A stretch of DNA of 64,000 nt, taken from Arthrobacter gandavensis (lineage in GTDB: Bacteria; Actinomycetota; Actinomycetes; Actinomycetales; Micrococcaceae). The number at the start of each line of letters is the position of its first letter. Position 1 is the first letter of the stretch. The stretch covers positions 186,001 through 250,000 of the forward strand of contig NZ_VTFU01000004.1 of the NCBI RefSeq assembly GCF_009192735.1. Direction: 5' to 3'. This document shows positions 53,102 through 64,000 of this stretch, piece after piece. The position numbers and the translations under genes are program-made. A model generated the notes under the pieces. It searched no databases, had not been told where the DNA came from, and saw only the letters and a program-made list of their open reading frames with translations.

Positions 53102-54603
53102 TACTTGACTCCTCCGAGTACGGGTGCGGAAGCCAGCAGCGGGCCGCCCCACTTCTGTTCCAGCAGGCCTTCCAGGGCTGCGCCGGCGCGGTACAGGCGG
53201 GCGTCTTCCCGGACCGGGGCCAGGAACTGGATGCCCACGGGCAGTCCGTCGGCGAGGCCGCCGGGGATGGAGATGCCCGGAACGCCGGCCATGTTGGCGG
53301 GGATGGTCGCGACATCGTTCAGGTACATGGCCAGCGGATCGTCGAGCTTCTCCCCCAGTTTGAAGGCCGTGTTCGGCGAGGTCGGGGAGATCAGCACGTC
53401 AGCTTGGGCAAACGCGGCGTTGAAGTCGCGCTGGATCAGGGTGCGCACCTTCTGGGCCGAGCCGTAGTACGCGTCGTAGTAGCCGGCGGACAGGGCATAG
53501 GTGCCCAGGATGATGCGGCGCTTGACCTCTTCGCCGAAGCCGGCGGCGCGGGTGGCGCCCATAACGCGTTCAATCGTCATGGGGCCGTCAGCCGGCAGGG
53601 CACGCAGGCCGTAGCGGACGCCGTCGTACTTGGCCAGGTTCGAGGAAGCCTCGGACGGCATGATCAGGTAGTAGGCACCCAAGGCGTACTTGAAGTTGGG
53701 GCAGGAGACCTCAACAATTTCCGCTCCGGCGTCCTTAAGGAGCTCAAGGCTCTCCTGGAACCGGGCCAGGACGCCGGCTTCGTAGCCTTCGCCCTGCAGT
53801 TCCTTGATGACACCGATGCGCATGCCGGCCACGGTGCCGTTGCGGGCAGCCTCCACGAGGTTGCCCACGGGATCGGGCAGCGAGGTGGAGTCGCGGGGAT
53901 CATGACCGCCGATGACTTCCTGCAGCAGGGCGGCATCCAGCACGGTCCGGGACACCGGGCCGATCTGGTCCAGCGAGGAGGCCATCGCAATGGCGCCGTA
54001 GCGGGAAACCCCGCCGTAGGTGGGCTTGACGCCAACCGAGCCGGTGACGGCTGCGGGCTGGCGGATGGAGCCGCCGGTGTCAGTGCCCAGTGCCAGCGGA
54101 GCCTCGAAGGCAGCAACGGCGGCAGCGGACCCGCCGCCGGAACCGCCGGGGATGCGGTCCAGGTCCCACGGGTTGTGGGTCGGGCCGAAGGCGGAGTGCT
54201 CCGTGGAGGAGCCCATGGCGAATTCGTCCAGGTTGGTCTTGCCCAGCATCGGCATGCGGGCGGCGCGGATGCGGGTGATGACCGTGGCGTCGTAGGGGCT
54301 CATCCAGCCCTCAAGCATCTTGGAGCCGGCCGTGGTGGGCTGGCCCTTGGTGACGATGAGGTCCTTGATGGCGATCGGCACACCGGCGAGGGTGTGCAGG
54401 GATTCTCCGGCTGCGCGGGCCTTGTCGACGTCGGCCGCGACCTGCAGCGCTTCGTCGGTGTTGACGTGGAGGAAGGCGTTGACGGCGCCGTCGACCTCGG
54501 AGATGCGGTCCAAATGGGCCTGCGTAACTTCGACGGCGGATACCTCGCCGGCTGCGAGCTTGTCCGCCAGGGCGGCAGCGCTCGAGGTGATCAGTTCATT
54601 CAT
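53101..54603 (-). CDS. gatA: Aspartyl/glutamyl-tRNA(Asn/Gln) amidotransferase subunit A
   Basis: Glutaminase subunit that releases ammonia for GatB. 500 residues. Amidase signature: [28 protein letters not shown] with the catalytic Lys, [81 protein letters not shown] with the cis-Ser and nucleophile Ser of [11 protein letters not shown]. Nine bases separate it from gatC. Confidence 0.98.
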   Translation of the reverse strand: MNELITSSAAALADKLAAGEVSAVEVTQAHLDRISEVDGAVNAFLHVNTDEALQVAADVDKARAAGESLHTLAGVPIAIKDLIVTKGQPTTAGSKMLEGWMSPYDATVITRIRAARMPMLGKTNLDEFAMGSSTEHSAFGPTHNPWDLDRIPGGSGGGSAAAVAAFEAPLALGTDTGGSIRQPAAVTGSVGVKPTYGGVSRYGAIAMASSLDQIGPVSRTVLDAALLQEVIGGHDPRDSTSLPDPVGNLVEAARNGTVAGMRIGVIKELQGEGYEAGVLARFQESLELLKDAGAEIVEVSCPNFKYALGAYYLIMPSEASSNLAKYDGVRYGLRALPADGPMTIERVMGATRAAGFGEEVKRRIILGTYALSAGYYDAYYGSAQKVRTLIQRDFNAAFAQADVLISPTSPNTAFKLGEKLDDPLAMYLNDVATIPANMAGVPGISIPGGLADGLPVGIQFLAPVREDARLYRAGAALEGLLEQKWGGPLLASAPVLGGVK

Positions 54604-54611
54604 GGAAGTCT

Positions 54612-54908
54612 TTACTCCTCATCCAGGATGGCAGGGACCTTGAAGCGGCCGGCGGCATTATCGGGTGCACCGGAGAGCGCTTCTTCATTGGTCAGCGTCT
54701 GCCCCACGACATCCTCGCGGAACACGTTGGTCAGCGGGATCGGGTGGGAGGTGGCCGGGATGTCCTCACCGGCAACTTCGCTTACGGATTTGATCGAATC
54801 AACAATGACATCCAGTTCACCGGCCATTTTGGCCAGTTCGTCCTCGGTCATCTCAATGTGGGCCAGATGCGCCAGGTGCGCCACAGCCTCACGATTGATC
54901 TCAGACAT
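54612..54908 (-). CDS. gatC: Aspartyl/glutamyl-tRNA(Asn/Gln) amidotransferase subunit C
   Basis: Small clamp that stabilises the GatA-GatB complex. 98 residues: [95 protein letters not shown]. The VAHLAHLA start and the FKVP C-terminus are GatC hallmarks. First gene of gatCAB. Confidence 0.97.
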   Translation of the reverse strand: MSEINREAVAHLAHLAHIEMTEDELAKMAGELDVIVDSIKSVSEVAGEDIPATSHPIPLTNVFREDVVGQTLTNEEALSGAPDNAAGRFKVPAILDEE

Positions 54909-55179
54909 GAGTCTCCCATGCGTCTTTTACGGATAAAAAGGTATCCGTTCCAGTCTACGGCGTTTGCTGGCGCGGTTTTCCGTGTGACCGCCGGGACTGG
55001 GGCCTGGCGGCGGGGGTTGGGCCGGGAGCTGAGCCTGGGCCCGGGGAAAATACGTCAGGGACGCATCGACGGACGCTGCGGTCCGCTTGGAGTCCTCTGC
55101 GGGCCGCAAACCAAAGGCCGACGACGCCCCTATCCCCGAATCATGCCCGCGGCTCATCCCGGAGACAGCTTCCCAACAT

Positions 55180-55320
55180 CCTTCGTGCAGATAACGGGGC
55201 TTCCCCGCACCCTTTGTGCAGATAACGGGCTCAAAAGGGCCGATTCCGACGTTTTGAGCCCCTTATCTGCGCGAGAGAATTCCCCAAGGCCCGTTATCTG
55301 CACGATAGATCGTGCCTAGG
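55180..55320. repeat. Nested palindromic intergenic repeat (GCAGATAACGGG family)
   Basis: GTGCAGATAACGGG occurs twice in direct orientation (from 55186 and 55216) and its complement CCC(G/C)TTATCTGC occurs twice (55260-55270 and 55290-55302). The inner pair gives a long stem, GCAGATAACGGGCTCAAAA with TTTTGAGCCCCTTATCTGC; the outer pair encloses it. A degenerate relative lies at 6936-6990. The rest of the 466-base gap 54909-55374 has the gatC promoter region and no gene I can support. Confidence 0.85.
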
Positions 55321-55374
55321 TCCGCCATCTCCGGGGCGTGGCCGGGGTCTGGCCCGCCGCCCGGAGGCAGAGTG

Positions 55375-55869
55375 CTAGAGCTCCAGGCAGAAGACCCAGA
55401 GAATGATGTCCTCGTTCGGCACGTACCAGTCGCGCTCGGGGACGCGCTTGAAGCCCATGGACTTGTAGAGGGCATGCGCGTTGGTCATCGGGGTCATGCT
55501 GGTCAGGCTGACGGTGTGGATTCCGTCGAGGCTGCGCGCGTGCTCGATGACGGCGCCAACCAAGGCGCGGCCGACACCCCCGCGCTGAAGCTGGGGATCC
55601 ACGGCGAGCATGCGGAATTCCAGCTCACCCTCGATGGCGATGTCGGTGTACGGCTGTCCGGCAAAGGTGATCGCGGTCGACGCCGCCACCTTGCCGTCCA
55701 GCTCTGCAACCCAGACCAGCGCGTTTGCCGCGCGGTCCTCCACGTTTTCCAATTCCTTGACGTAGGGGTTGTCTGCTTCGATGAACCCGGCGCTCAGGTA
55801 CGCATCGCGGGTGATCCGGCGGATGTCGTCAAAGTCTGCCTCGGTGGCCTGCCGGACGGTGATGCTCAT
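55375..55869 (-). CDS. GNAT family N-acetyltransferase
   Basis: 164 residues. Compact GNAT domain: ITVRQATEADFDDIRRITRDAYLSAGFIEADNPYVKELENV, acceptor strand LVWVAELDGKVAASTAITFAG, EFRMLAVDPQLQRGGVGRALVGAVIEHAR with the acetyl-CoA pyrophosphate loop QRGGVGRA, and SLTSMTPMTNAHALYKSMGFKRVPERDWYVP closing the fold. The substrate is unknown. Single gene behind the nested palindromic repeat. Confidence 0.92.
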   Translation of the reverse strand: MSITVRQATEADFDDIRRITRDAYLSAGFIEADNPYVKELENVEDRAANALVWVAELDGKVAASTAITFAGQPYTDIAIEGELEFRMLAVDPQLQRGGVGRALVGAVIEHARSLDGIHTVSLTSMTPMTNAHALYKSMGFKRVPERDWYVPNEDIILWVFCLEL

Positions 55870-55976
55870 GCGTGTTACGAATCCTTACGTGGGGTCTTGA
55901 TTTCCAACGTAGATTCTATCCCCGCCAAGGCACGGCCATACGCCGGTGGTGACCCCGGACACGGCGCGACGCCAGG

Positions 55977-56423
55977 TTACCGCCGTCGTGCCGCTGCGGC
56001 GCAGGAGACGCAGAACCGGGCTTCGGGCCGAATCTCCAGGCGCTCGGCGGGGATCGGGTTCCCGCAGTTCTCACACACTCCGTAGGTTCCCCTGTCCAGG
56101 CGGATGCGGGCGTCCATCAGTTCCACGAGCGATGACTCCGCCGCCGCCAGCAGCGCCATTTCGTTGTTCCGCTCCACGGAGACCGTGGATCCCTCGGGGT
56201 CATGCTCGTCGTCGGCCGGGGTGTCCTTTGCGGCGAGAGTCACTTCGCGGATGTCCGCGAGTACTGAATCGATTTTCTCCCGCGCCTCCGCGATGTGTTC
56301 ATCCAGGAGCTGGGCGAAGTGTGTCGTGTCCAGGTCGGCCGGGGTTGCGGGCCGGGGAGCCGGGGCGCGTGTGCCTGTCGCGGCCGGGGCTTTGCGGGCA
56401 GCAGCGGTAACTTTACGGGTCAT
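55977..56423 (-). CDS. TraR/DksA family C4 zinc-finger protein
   Basis: 148 residues from ATG 56423, well placed behind GGAGGA; an in-frame TTG at 56450 lacks a site. A basic Ala/Pro-rich leader (TRKVTAAARKAPAATGTRAPAPRPATP) precedes a coiled-coil (DLDTTHFAQLLDEHIAEAREKIDSVLADIREVTLAAKDT). The zinc finger is GTYGVCENCGNPIPAERLEIRPEARFCVSC (CxxC...CxxC). The leader and finger resemble the mycobacterial CarD-unrelated DksA-like regulators that approach RNA polymerase through the secondary channel. The target is not established. Confidence 0.92.
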   Translation of the reverse strand: MTRKVTAAARKAPAATGTRAPAPRPATPADLDTTHFAQLLDEHIAEAREKIDSVLADIREVTLAAKDTPADDEHDPEGSTVSVERNNEMALLAAAESSLVELMDARIRLDRGTYGVCENCGNPIPAERLEIRPEARFCVSCAAAARRR

Positions 56424-56653
56424 CGGATTCCTCCGGTCCATGAGTGGCAAGTTTCACCATTATCCGCGCTCACCTGCTCAAACACCCAGGGTCGGAAGGC
56501 TGCTTTCCTCAGGGCTTAATCGCGTTTTCCTCAGGGCTTAATCGCGGCGGCGGCCATAGCTTTCCGCTGGCCCCCACCGGCATCAATTAACATGGCGGAA
56601 CCAAGACGAAGGCCGCCCGGACCTCTTTCAGCCGGCCGCACAGGGGGAACTGC

Positions 56654-57445
56654 ATGGTGGACGCACATTACAACGAGCCGCGCCTGGTGGCGCTCTACGA
56701 CGAGGACAACTCCGGCCGTTGGGACACCGACTTCTACGCCGGTCTCATCGGGGACGAACCGCGGCGCGTGGCCGACGTCGGCTGCGGCACCGGCAGCTTC
56801 GCCGTCCGGCTGGCCCAGGCCGGGCACGCCGTGACCGGCATCGATCCCGCCGAAGGAATGCTGGCCGTAGCCCGGACGCGCGACGGCGGTGGGCTTGTCA
56901 CTTGGCTGCACGGCACTGCGGTGGACCTGCCCGAGGGCCCCTATGACGTGGCTGTCATGACCGGCCACGCGTTTCAGTGCCTGCTCACCCAGGCCGAGAT
57001 TCTCGAAACACTGGAAGCAGTGCGCAACCGGCTGGCTCCCGGCGGCACCTTCTGCTTCGAAACCCGCAACCCCGCAGCCAGGGCCTGGCTCGATTGGGAC
57101 AGCGCCGCCGCCGGGCCGGAAGTGCAGGAGTCATCGGCCGGAACGCTGGAAGTTGAGTGGGAACTGGTCTCCGTCCGGGAGATGCCGGACGGTCCCCTGG
57201 TCACCTTTGAGGACCGGACCCGTTTCCTGGCCGACGGCGCAGCCTTTGCCAGCCGCAGCACGCTGAAGTTCGTGCCGGCGGAGCTGCTGGCCCAGCTGCT
57301 GGAGCATGCGGGCTTCAGCTCCGTGGACTGGTACGGGGACTGGGACGGCGGCGCCTTTGTGGAAGCGACGAGCCGGGAAATCATCATCGCAGCCCGGTGC
57401 CGGACGGGTGCCCGGGCCGCCAGGGGCGTCCAGGGAACCGGATAG
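56654..57445 (+). CDS. Class I SAM-dependent methyltransferase
   Basis: 263 residues. Motif I PRRVADVGCGTGSFAVRLAQAGHAVTGIDPAEGMLAVAR (GxGTG with acidic ID at the end of strand 2), VTWLHGTAVDLPEGPYDVAVMTGHAFQCLL for motif II, and LAPGGTFCFETRNP for motif III. The N-terminal YNEPRLVALYDEDNSGRWDTDFY and C-terminal DWYGDWDGGAFVEATSREIIIAARC are those of small-molecule methyltransferases of the ubiE/Trans-aconitate type. The substrate is unknown. Confidence 0.93.
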   Translation: MVDAHYNEPRLVALYDEDNSGRWDTDFYAGLIGDEPRRVADVGCGTGSFAVRLAQAGHAVTGIDPAEGMLAVARTRDGGGLVTWLHGTAVDLPEGPYDVAVMTGHAFQCLLTQAEILETLEAVRNRLAPGGTFCFETRNPAARAWLDWDSAAAGPEVQESSAGTLEVEWELVSVREMPDGPLVTFEDRTRFLADGAAFASRSTLKFVPAELLAQLLEHAGFSSVDWYGDWDGGAFVEATSREIIIAARCRTGARAARGVQGTG

Positions 57446-57459
57446 GCCATCATGGTGCC

Positions 57460-57913
57460 ATGACCGCCAATCCCCCCGGCCCCCGCTGGCCCGTCATCAC
57501 TCCCCGCCTCACTATCCGTCCCGCCGAAGCCGAAGACCTGCCGCGCATGTTTGAGTACCGGCGGAAGCCCGAGGTCGCGCAATGGATGACAGCCCAGCGC
57601 ACGGACGTGGACGCCTTCGTGGAACGGCTCCGGCAGCCAGAGCATTTGGCAGCCACCCTTGCCGTGGAACAGGCCGGAGCCCTGGTTGGTGACCTGTAGC
57701 TTGCCCGTCAGGACGCGTGGGCGCAGCAGGCCGACAACACCGTTTCCTGGCGCGTCATGGAAAAGTGGGGATGCGGTGTGAGGGGCGGTTCCGCCAGGGA
57801 TCCCTCCACCGATCGGGGCGGTGGCTGGATGACCTCCGCTATGCGCTCCTGGCCGATGAATGGCGTGCTTCCCGGGACGGCGGAAGTGCCGTGGCAGAAC
57901 CACCCCTCCACAC

Positions 57914-57917
<4 letters not shown>
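57460..57917 (+). pseudogene. GNAT acetyltransferase pseudogene (nonsense, deletion and frameshift)
   Basis: The first 80 codons from ATG 57460 (PRWPVITPRLTIRPAEAEDLPRMFEYRRKPEVAQWMT ... LVGDL) are the start of a RimJ/RimL-like GNAT and end at a TAG at 57697. In the same frame the sequence continues LARQDAWAQ directly into ADNTVSWRVMEK, skipping the acetyl-CoA-binding part that normally lies between (about 60-70 residues). After MEK the reading shifts: the next conserved part, VGMRCEGRFRQGSLHRSGRWLDDLRYALLADEW, is in another frame. Three independent lesions make this a clear pseudogene. Confidence 0.92.
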
Positions 57918-60936
<3,019 letters not shown>

Positions 60937-61016
60937 CTAACCAATCTTGCCCCATGGCGCCCGCCGGCGGGAGCCGTACGGCGTTGCTGAGCCGACGGCG
61001 GACACTGCGTCCGGCG

Positions 61017-61322
61017 CTACCCGATGTTCTGCACTGCGCTTCTGGCACGGGCTCCCGCGCTGGATGCCGTCTGGTCGTTCAGGTTCAGGGTTTGCTTGAC
61101 GAGGGCAATGATGTTCCTGGTCTCATTGGCTGCGTTTCGAAAGCGGTTTTCAACGGCCTGGTATTCCTCGGAGACACCATCCGCCTGGAAATCCGACATG
61201 GCGGAATTCACCGCTTTCTCCCGCTCGCCGATAAGCGATTCCAGGCGGCCCACAATGGACTGGATATCTCCCTGCACGGCGGAGGAAGTGTCAGTGTCGT
61301 AACTCAAACGATCCTGGGACAT
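61017..61322 (-). CDS. ESAT-6-like (WXG100 family) small protein
   Basis: 101 residues from ATG 61322 behind GAAAGG. It is predicted all-helical with a central turn (SDFQADGVSEEYQAVENRF) where the WXG motif would be: the Trp is replaced by Phe/Gln but the DGVSxEY turn remains. The C-terminus carries NEVRNIIALVKQTLNLND-like heptads (ETRNIIALVKQTLN). This is the small group annotated in Arthrobacter as pore-forming ESAT-6 family. Secretion by a type VII system would be expected, but no EccC/EssC-type ATPase is in the window. Confidence 0.82.
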   Translation of the reverse strand: MSQDRLSYDTDTSSAVQGDIQSIVGRLESLIGEREKAVNSAMSDFQADGVSEEYQAVENRFRNAANETRNIIALVKQTLNLNDQTASSAGARARSAVQNIG

Positions 61323-61431
61323 GGCAAACCCTTTCAAAAGACAGACGGGAAATCAGATCAGGCAAAACAACGGCAGAAACCAAGCGATGTGGTGCAGTAT
61401 TTGGTCACGCGGCCCGCTCAGGGCGGCGGAA

Positions 61432-61767
61432 TCAGCGGGAGGACCCGAAGCGGGCAGCATCAAAGCTTGCGGACCCCTGCTGCTGCTGGGCGTTATCGGC
61501 GCTTTCCTGGTCACCCAGGTGAAAGGACCTGTCCATCTCGGACTGTCCCGTAAGAATGGCTGCCAGGGATCCGTTCAACTCATTTGCCACTTCATCGGTT
61601 CGTGCCTTGAATTCGTCGAACTTCACCCGGCCTGTTCCATTGAACTTTCCCTCCAGCGGAGCCACCGCCTCCACCAGGGCACGGACCAGCTGACCAAGAT
61701 CCTGGTTGGATGCTCCCGTCTGCTGTGTCAGCGTCCCGAGTGTCTGTGAACCCATATCAAATTTCAT
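61432..61767 (-). CDS. WXG100-like partner of the ESAT-6 family protein
   Basis: 111 residues from ATG 61767 (a GTG one codon upstream is possible) behind AAGGTGGG. Helical throughout: FDMGSQTLGTLTQQTGASNQDLGQLVRALVEAVAPLEGKFNGTGRVKFDEFKARTDEVANELNGSLAAILTGQSEMDRSFHLG. The turn reads FNGTGRVKF, again lacking Trp in the WXG position. It ends in a Gln/Ser-rich tail (NAQQQQGSASFDAARFGSSR). It lies 109 bases upstream of the other ESAT-6-like gene on the same strand, and the pair probably forms a heterodimer. Confidence 0.8.
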   Translation of the reverse strand: MKFDMGSQTLGTLTQQTGASNQDLGQLVRALVEAVAPLEGKFNGTGRVKFDEFKARTDEVANELNGSLAAILTGQSEMDRSFHLGDQESADNAQQQQGSASFDAARFGSSR

Positions 61768-62087
61768 CACTGCCCACCTTCAGCGCCCTTGCGCCCTCGT
61801 CGGTTCGGTCCGGCGCTCTCCGGTGCTTCCCTGCGGATGCCCCGTTGGCCTGCCGATGGCTATATCCAACGCGGCCGCCCGGGGAAACGCCATGCCCGCT
61901 CCCTGTCTGTGGATAACTGCGGGCGGCTAAGAAGTCAGGCGGGCAGAAAAGCCTTCCGCCGCGCGCGGGGCAAACCTTGCTATGGGGTGCAGCACCTGCT
62001 AGGCCTATTCCTACGGATGTGGCGGGCCTGTCCGGGATGCTCCGGATCCCAAGGCTGCCGACGACGGATGGTGAAGGGAAGTGCGGA

Positions 62088-64000
62088 GTGGCACGGAAGG
62101 AACCACGCGTTGAAAACGTGGATGAAAAGGACATAAAGGTCAAGTCCCCCAAATCATGGGCGGCGGGAGTGCCGGGGGTCTACAACTCGCTGAAGCCGGC
62201 AATCCAGCACATGGGCGTGAAGCGGACGCTCGAAGCCACGTTCAAGATGAACCAGAAGGACGGCTTCGACTGCCCCAGCTGCGCGTGGCCGGATCCGAAC
62301 CACCGCAGCAATTTCGAGTACTGCGAAGAAGGCGTCAAAGCAGTCACTTGGGAGGCCACCCCGGTGGTCATCTCCTCGGATTTCTGGGCGGACCACAGCA
62401 TCAGCGAGCTTCGCGGCCGAACGGAATACTGGCTGGGCATGCAGGGCCGGCTAACGGAGCCGGTCTACAAACCTGCGGGAGAGGACCACTACCATCCCGT
62501 CAGCTGGGACGAGGCGTTTCGGATTGTGGCGGACAAGCTCAACAGCTTGGATTCACCGCACGAGGCAGCCTTCTACACCAGCGGCCGCACCTCCAACGAG
62601 GCAGCCTTCCTGTACCAGCTCATGGTGCGGGGCTTCGGGACCAATAACCTTCCGGACTGCTCCAACATGTGCCATGAGTCCTCCGGATGGGCCATGGGCC
62701 AGACGATCGGAATCGGCAAGGCCACCGTGACCTACGATGACTTCGGCGAGGCGGACCTCATCATCCTGATGGGACAGAACCCCGGGACGAACCATCCGCG
62801 CATGCTCACCGCCCTCGAGGGCTGCAAGCGCAACGGCGGCAGCATCGTCGCGGTTAACCCCCTCCCCGAAGCCGGCCTGCGGCGGTACAAGAACCCGCAG
62901 AAGGTCCGCGGAATCGCAGGCAAGGGCACGGAGCTGGCCGATCAGTTCCTGCAGATCCGCCTCGGCGGGGACATGGCGCTGCTGCAGGCCATTTCCAAAC
63001 GGGTTCTGGAAGCTGAGGAACGCAACCCCGGCACGGTCCTGGACCACGACTTCCTGGAAAAGCACTGCGAGGGCCTGGAAGACCTTAAGCAGCACCTTGC
63101 TCACCTTGATGACGCGACAGTGGTGGAGGCCACGGGCCTTCCGATCGAGCAAATCAACGAACTGGCCGAGCGGTATCTGAAAGCCGAAAAGGTCATCATC
63201 ACCTGGGCCATGGGCATCACCCAGCAGAAAAAAGCCGTGCCCACCATCAAGGAAATGATCAACCTGCTGCTGCTGCGCGGAAACATCGGCAAGCCGGGCG
63301 CCGGAGCGGCTCCCATCCGCGGCCACAGCAACGTTCAGGGCGACCGCACCATGGGCATCTGGGAACAAATGCCCCCAGCCTTCCTTGATGCGCTCGGAAA
63401 GGAATTCAACTTCGATCCGCCGCGGGACCACGGCACCGACGCCGTCGAAACCTTTTACCGCATGCACGAAGGACGCATCAAGGTTTTCGTGGCCCTTGGA
63501 GGCAACCTCATTTCGGCGATCTCGGATACGCAGTTCGCTGAAGCCGCCATGCAGAAAACCGACATGACGGTCCAGATCTCCATCAAGCTCAACCGGTCAC
63601 ATCTCATCACGGGACAGGAAGCACTCATTCTCCCCACCAAGGGCCGGACAGAACTGGACATCCAGGAGACCGGGCCGCAGTTTGTCTCAGTGGAGGACAC
63701 CGTGTGCGCAGTTCACGCCTCGCGCGGAAACCTGACGCCGGTCTCCGACAACCTGCTGTCCGAACCGGCCATCGTATCCCGGCTGGGCGCGCTGATCGTC
63801 GGCGACAGGATCGACGCCGACTGGGCAGGATACGAGAAGGATTATGACCTGATCCGCGACCACATCGGCCGCGTGGTGGAAGGCTGCGACAACTACAACG
63901 AGAGAATCAGGCACGAAGGCGGGTTTGTGCTGCCCAACGGTCCCCGGGATTCGCGGACGTTCCACACGCCCACGGGCAAGGCGGTGCTGACAGTCAATGA
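62088..64000 (+). CDS. FdhF/YdeP family molybdopterin oxidoreductase (partial, C-terminus outside window)
   Basis: 637 codons visible from GTG 62088 behind GGGAA. The N-terminal iron-sulfur region has DGFDCPSCAWPDP with C62 and C65 and a third Cys at 79 (FEYCEEG); the four-Cys cluster motif of classic formate dehydrogenases is incomplete, as is usual in the YdeP branch. Molybdopterin domains follow: YTSGRTSNEAAFLYQLMVRGFGTNNLPDCSNMCHESSGWAMGQTIGIGKATVTYDDFGEADLIILMGQNPGTNHPRMLT with the Cys of NMCHESSG in the Mo-ligand position, then TWAMGITQQKKAVPTIKEMINLLLLRGNIGKPGAGAAPIRGHSNVQGDRTMGIWE. Physiological substrate unknown. The gap 61768-62087 holds no gene I can support. Confidence 0.93.
   Translation, partial: MARKEPRVENVDEKDIKVKSPKSWAAGVPGVYNSLKPAIQHMGVKRTLEATFKMNQKDGFDCPSCAWPDPNHRSNFEYCEEGVKAVTWEATPVVISSDFWADHSISELRGRTEYWLGMQGRLTEPVYKPAGEDHYHPVSWDEAFRIVADKLNSLDSPHEAAFYTSGRTSNEAAFLYQLMVRGFGTNNLPDCSNMCHESSGWAMGQTIGIGKATVTYDDFGEADLIILMGQNPGTNHPRMLTALEGCKRNGGSIVAVNPLPEAGLRRYKNPQKVRGIAGKGTELADQFLQIRLGGDMALLQAISKRVLEAEERNPGTVLDHDFLEKHCEGLEDLKQHLAHLDDATVVEATGLPIEQINELAERYLKAEKVIITWAMGITQQKKAVPTIKEMINLLLLRGNIGKPGAGAAPIRGHSNVQGDRTMGIWEQMPPAFLDALGKEFNFDPPRDHGTDAVETFYRMHEGRIKVFVALGGNLISAISDTQFAEAAMQKTDMTVQISIKLNRSHLITGQEALILPTKGRTELDIQETGPQFVSVEDTVCAVHASRGNLTPVSDNLLSEPAIVSRLGALIVGDRIDADWAGYEKDYDLIRDHIGRVVEGCDNYNERIRHEGGFVLPNGPRDSRTFHTPTGKAVLTVN

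Overview
The window is high-GC bacterial DNA from an actinobacterium. The gene set (GatCAB, single-chain GlyQS, NAD-dependent LigA, a SAM-IV type riboswitch, ESAT-6-like proteins, TetR/YhgE cassettes) and the protein sequences point to a Micrococcaceae member, most likely Arthrobacter in the broad sense. This is a chromosomal segment of housekeeping and catabolic genes. I see no prophage, transposase, integrase or CRISPR array. Both ends cut a gene: a sugar MFS transporter on the left and an FdhF/YdeP-type oxidoreductase on the right.

Layout. 0-7 kb, minus strand: sugar porter (partial), two near-identical tRNA-Asn units each with its own terminator, then dusB-dgt-dnaG. 7-10.7 kb, plus strand: a TetR-controlled cassette made of a degenerate ABC ATPase-like protein, a YhgE/Pip membrane protein with long heptad repeats, and the TetR regulator, with two palindromic operators in front. 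10.7-19.5 kb: YibE/F protein, two GNAT acetyltransferases, glyQS, a DMT/YdcZ transporter, an S4 protein, an esterase, a GDSL hydrolase and an SRPBCC protein. 19.6-23.6 kb: an amidohydrolase convergent with metY-metX, which sit behind a SAM-IV riboswitch. 23.7-28.4 kb: a VOC protein, an AbiEi/DUF559-like protein bracketed by copies of a palindromic repeat, a GH2 glycosidase and a CPBP protease homologue.

28.5-38.3 kb holds histidine utilisation. hutU, a YjiH-type transporter, an M20 amidohydrolase, hutF and hutI form one overlapping minus-strand operon. The IclR regulator lies upstream on the same strand and hutH is divergent on the plus strand. Matching palindromes in front of hutU and between the IclR gene and hutH look like the IclR operators. 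No hutG-like deformylase is visible and the M20 enzyme sits where one is expected. 38.3-45.8 kb is a compact operon for peptidoglycan amino-sugar salvage: ABC importer (binding protein plus two permeases), NagZ-like GH3, BadF-type amino-sugar kinase, MurQ and an RpiR regulator.

45.9-51.5 kb: acylphosphatase, ECF sigma factor with a CU044_5270 membrane partner, a membrane protein with a histone H1-like tail, an FAD oxidoreductase and an APH-type kinase. 51.6-61 kb: gatCAB, an intergenic nested palindrome, a GNAT, a TraR/DksA zinc protein, a methyltransferase, a clearly broken GNAT pseudogene, and ligA-inositol monophosphatase. 61-64 kb: two small WXG100/ESAT-6-like proteins, then the start of the molybdopterin oxidoreductase.

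The observations I find most worth a second look are the ATPase that has lost every catalytic motif but keeps its YhgE partner and TetR operators, the repeat-bracketed AbiEi/PD-(D/E)XK-like gene, the nested intergenic palindrome at 55.2 kb, the shared hut operator with a replaced HutG step, and the MurNAc-salvage operon.
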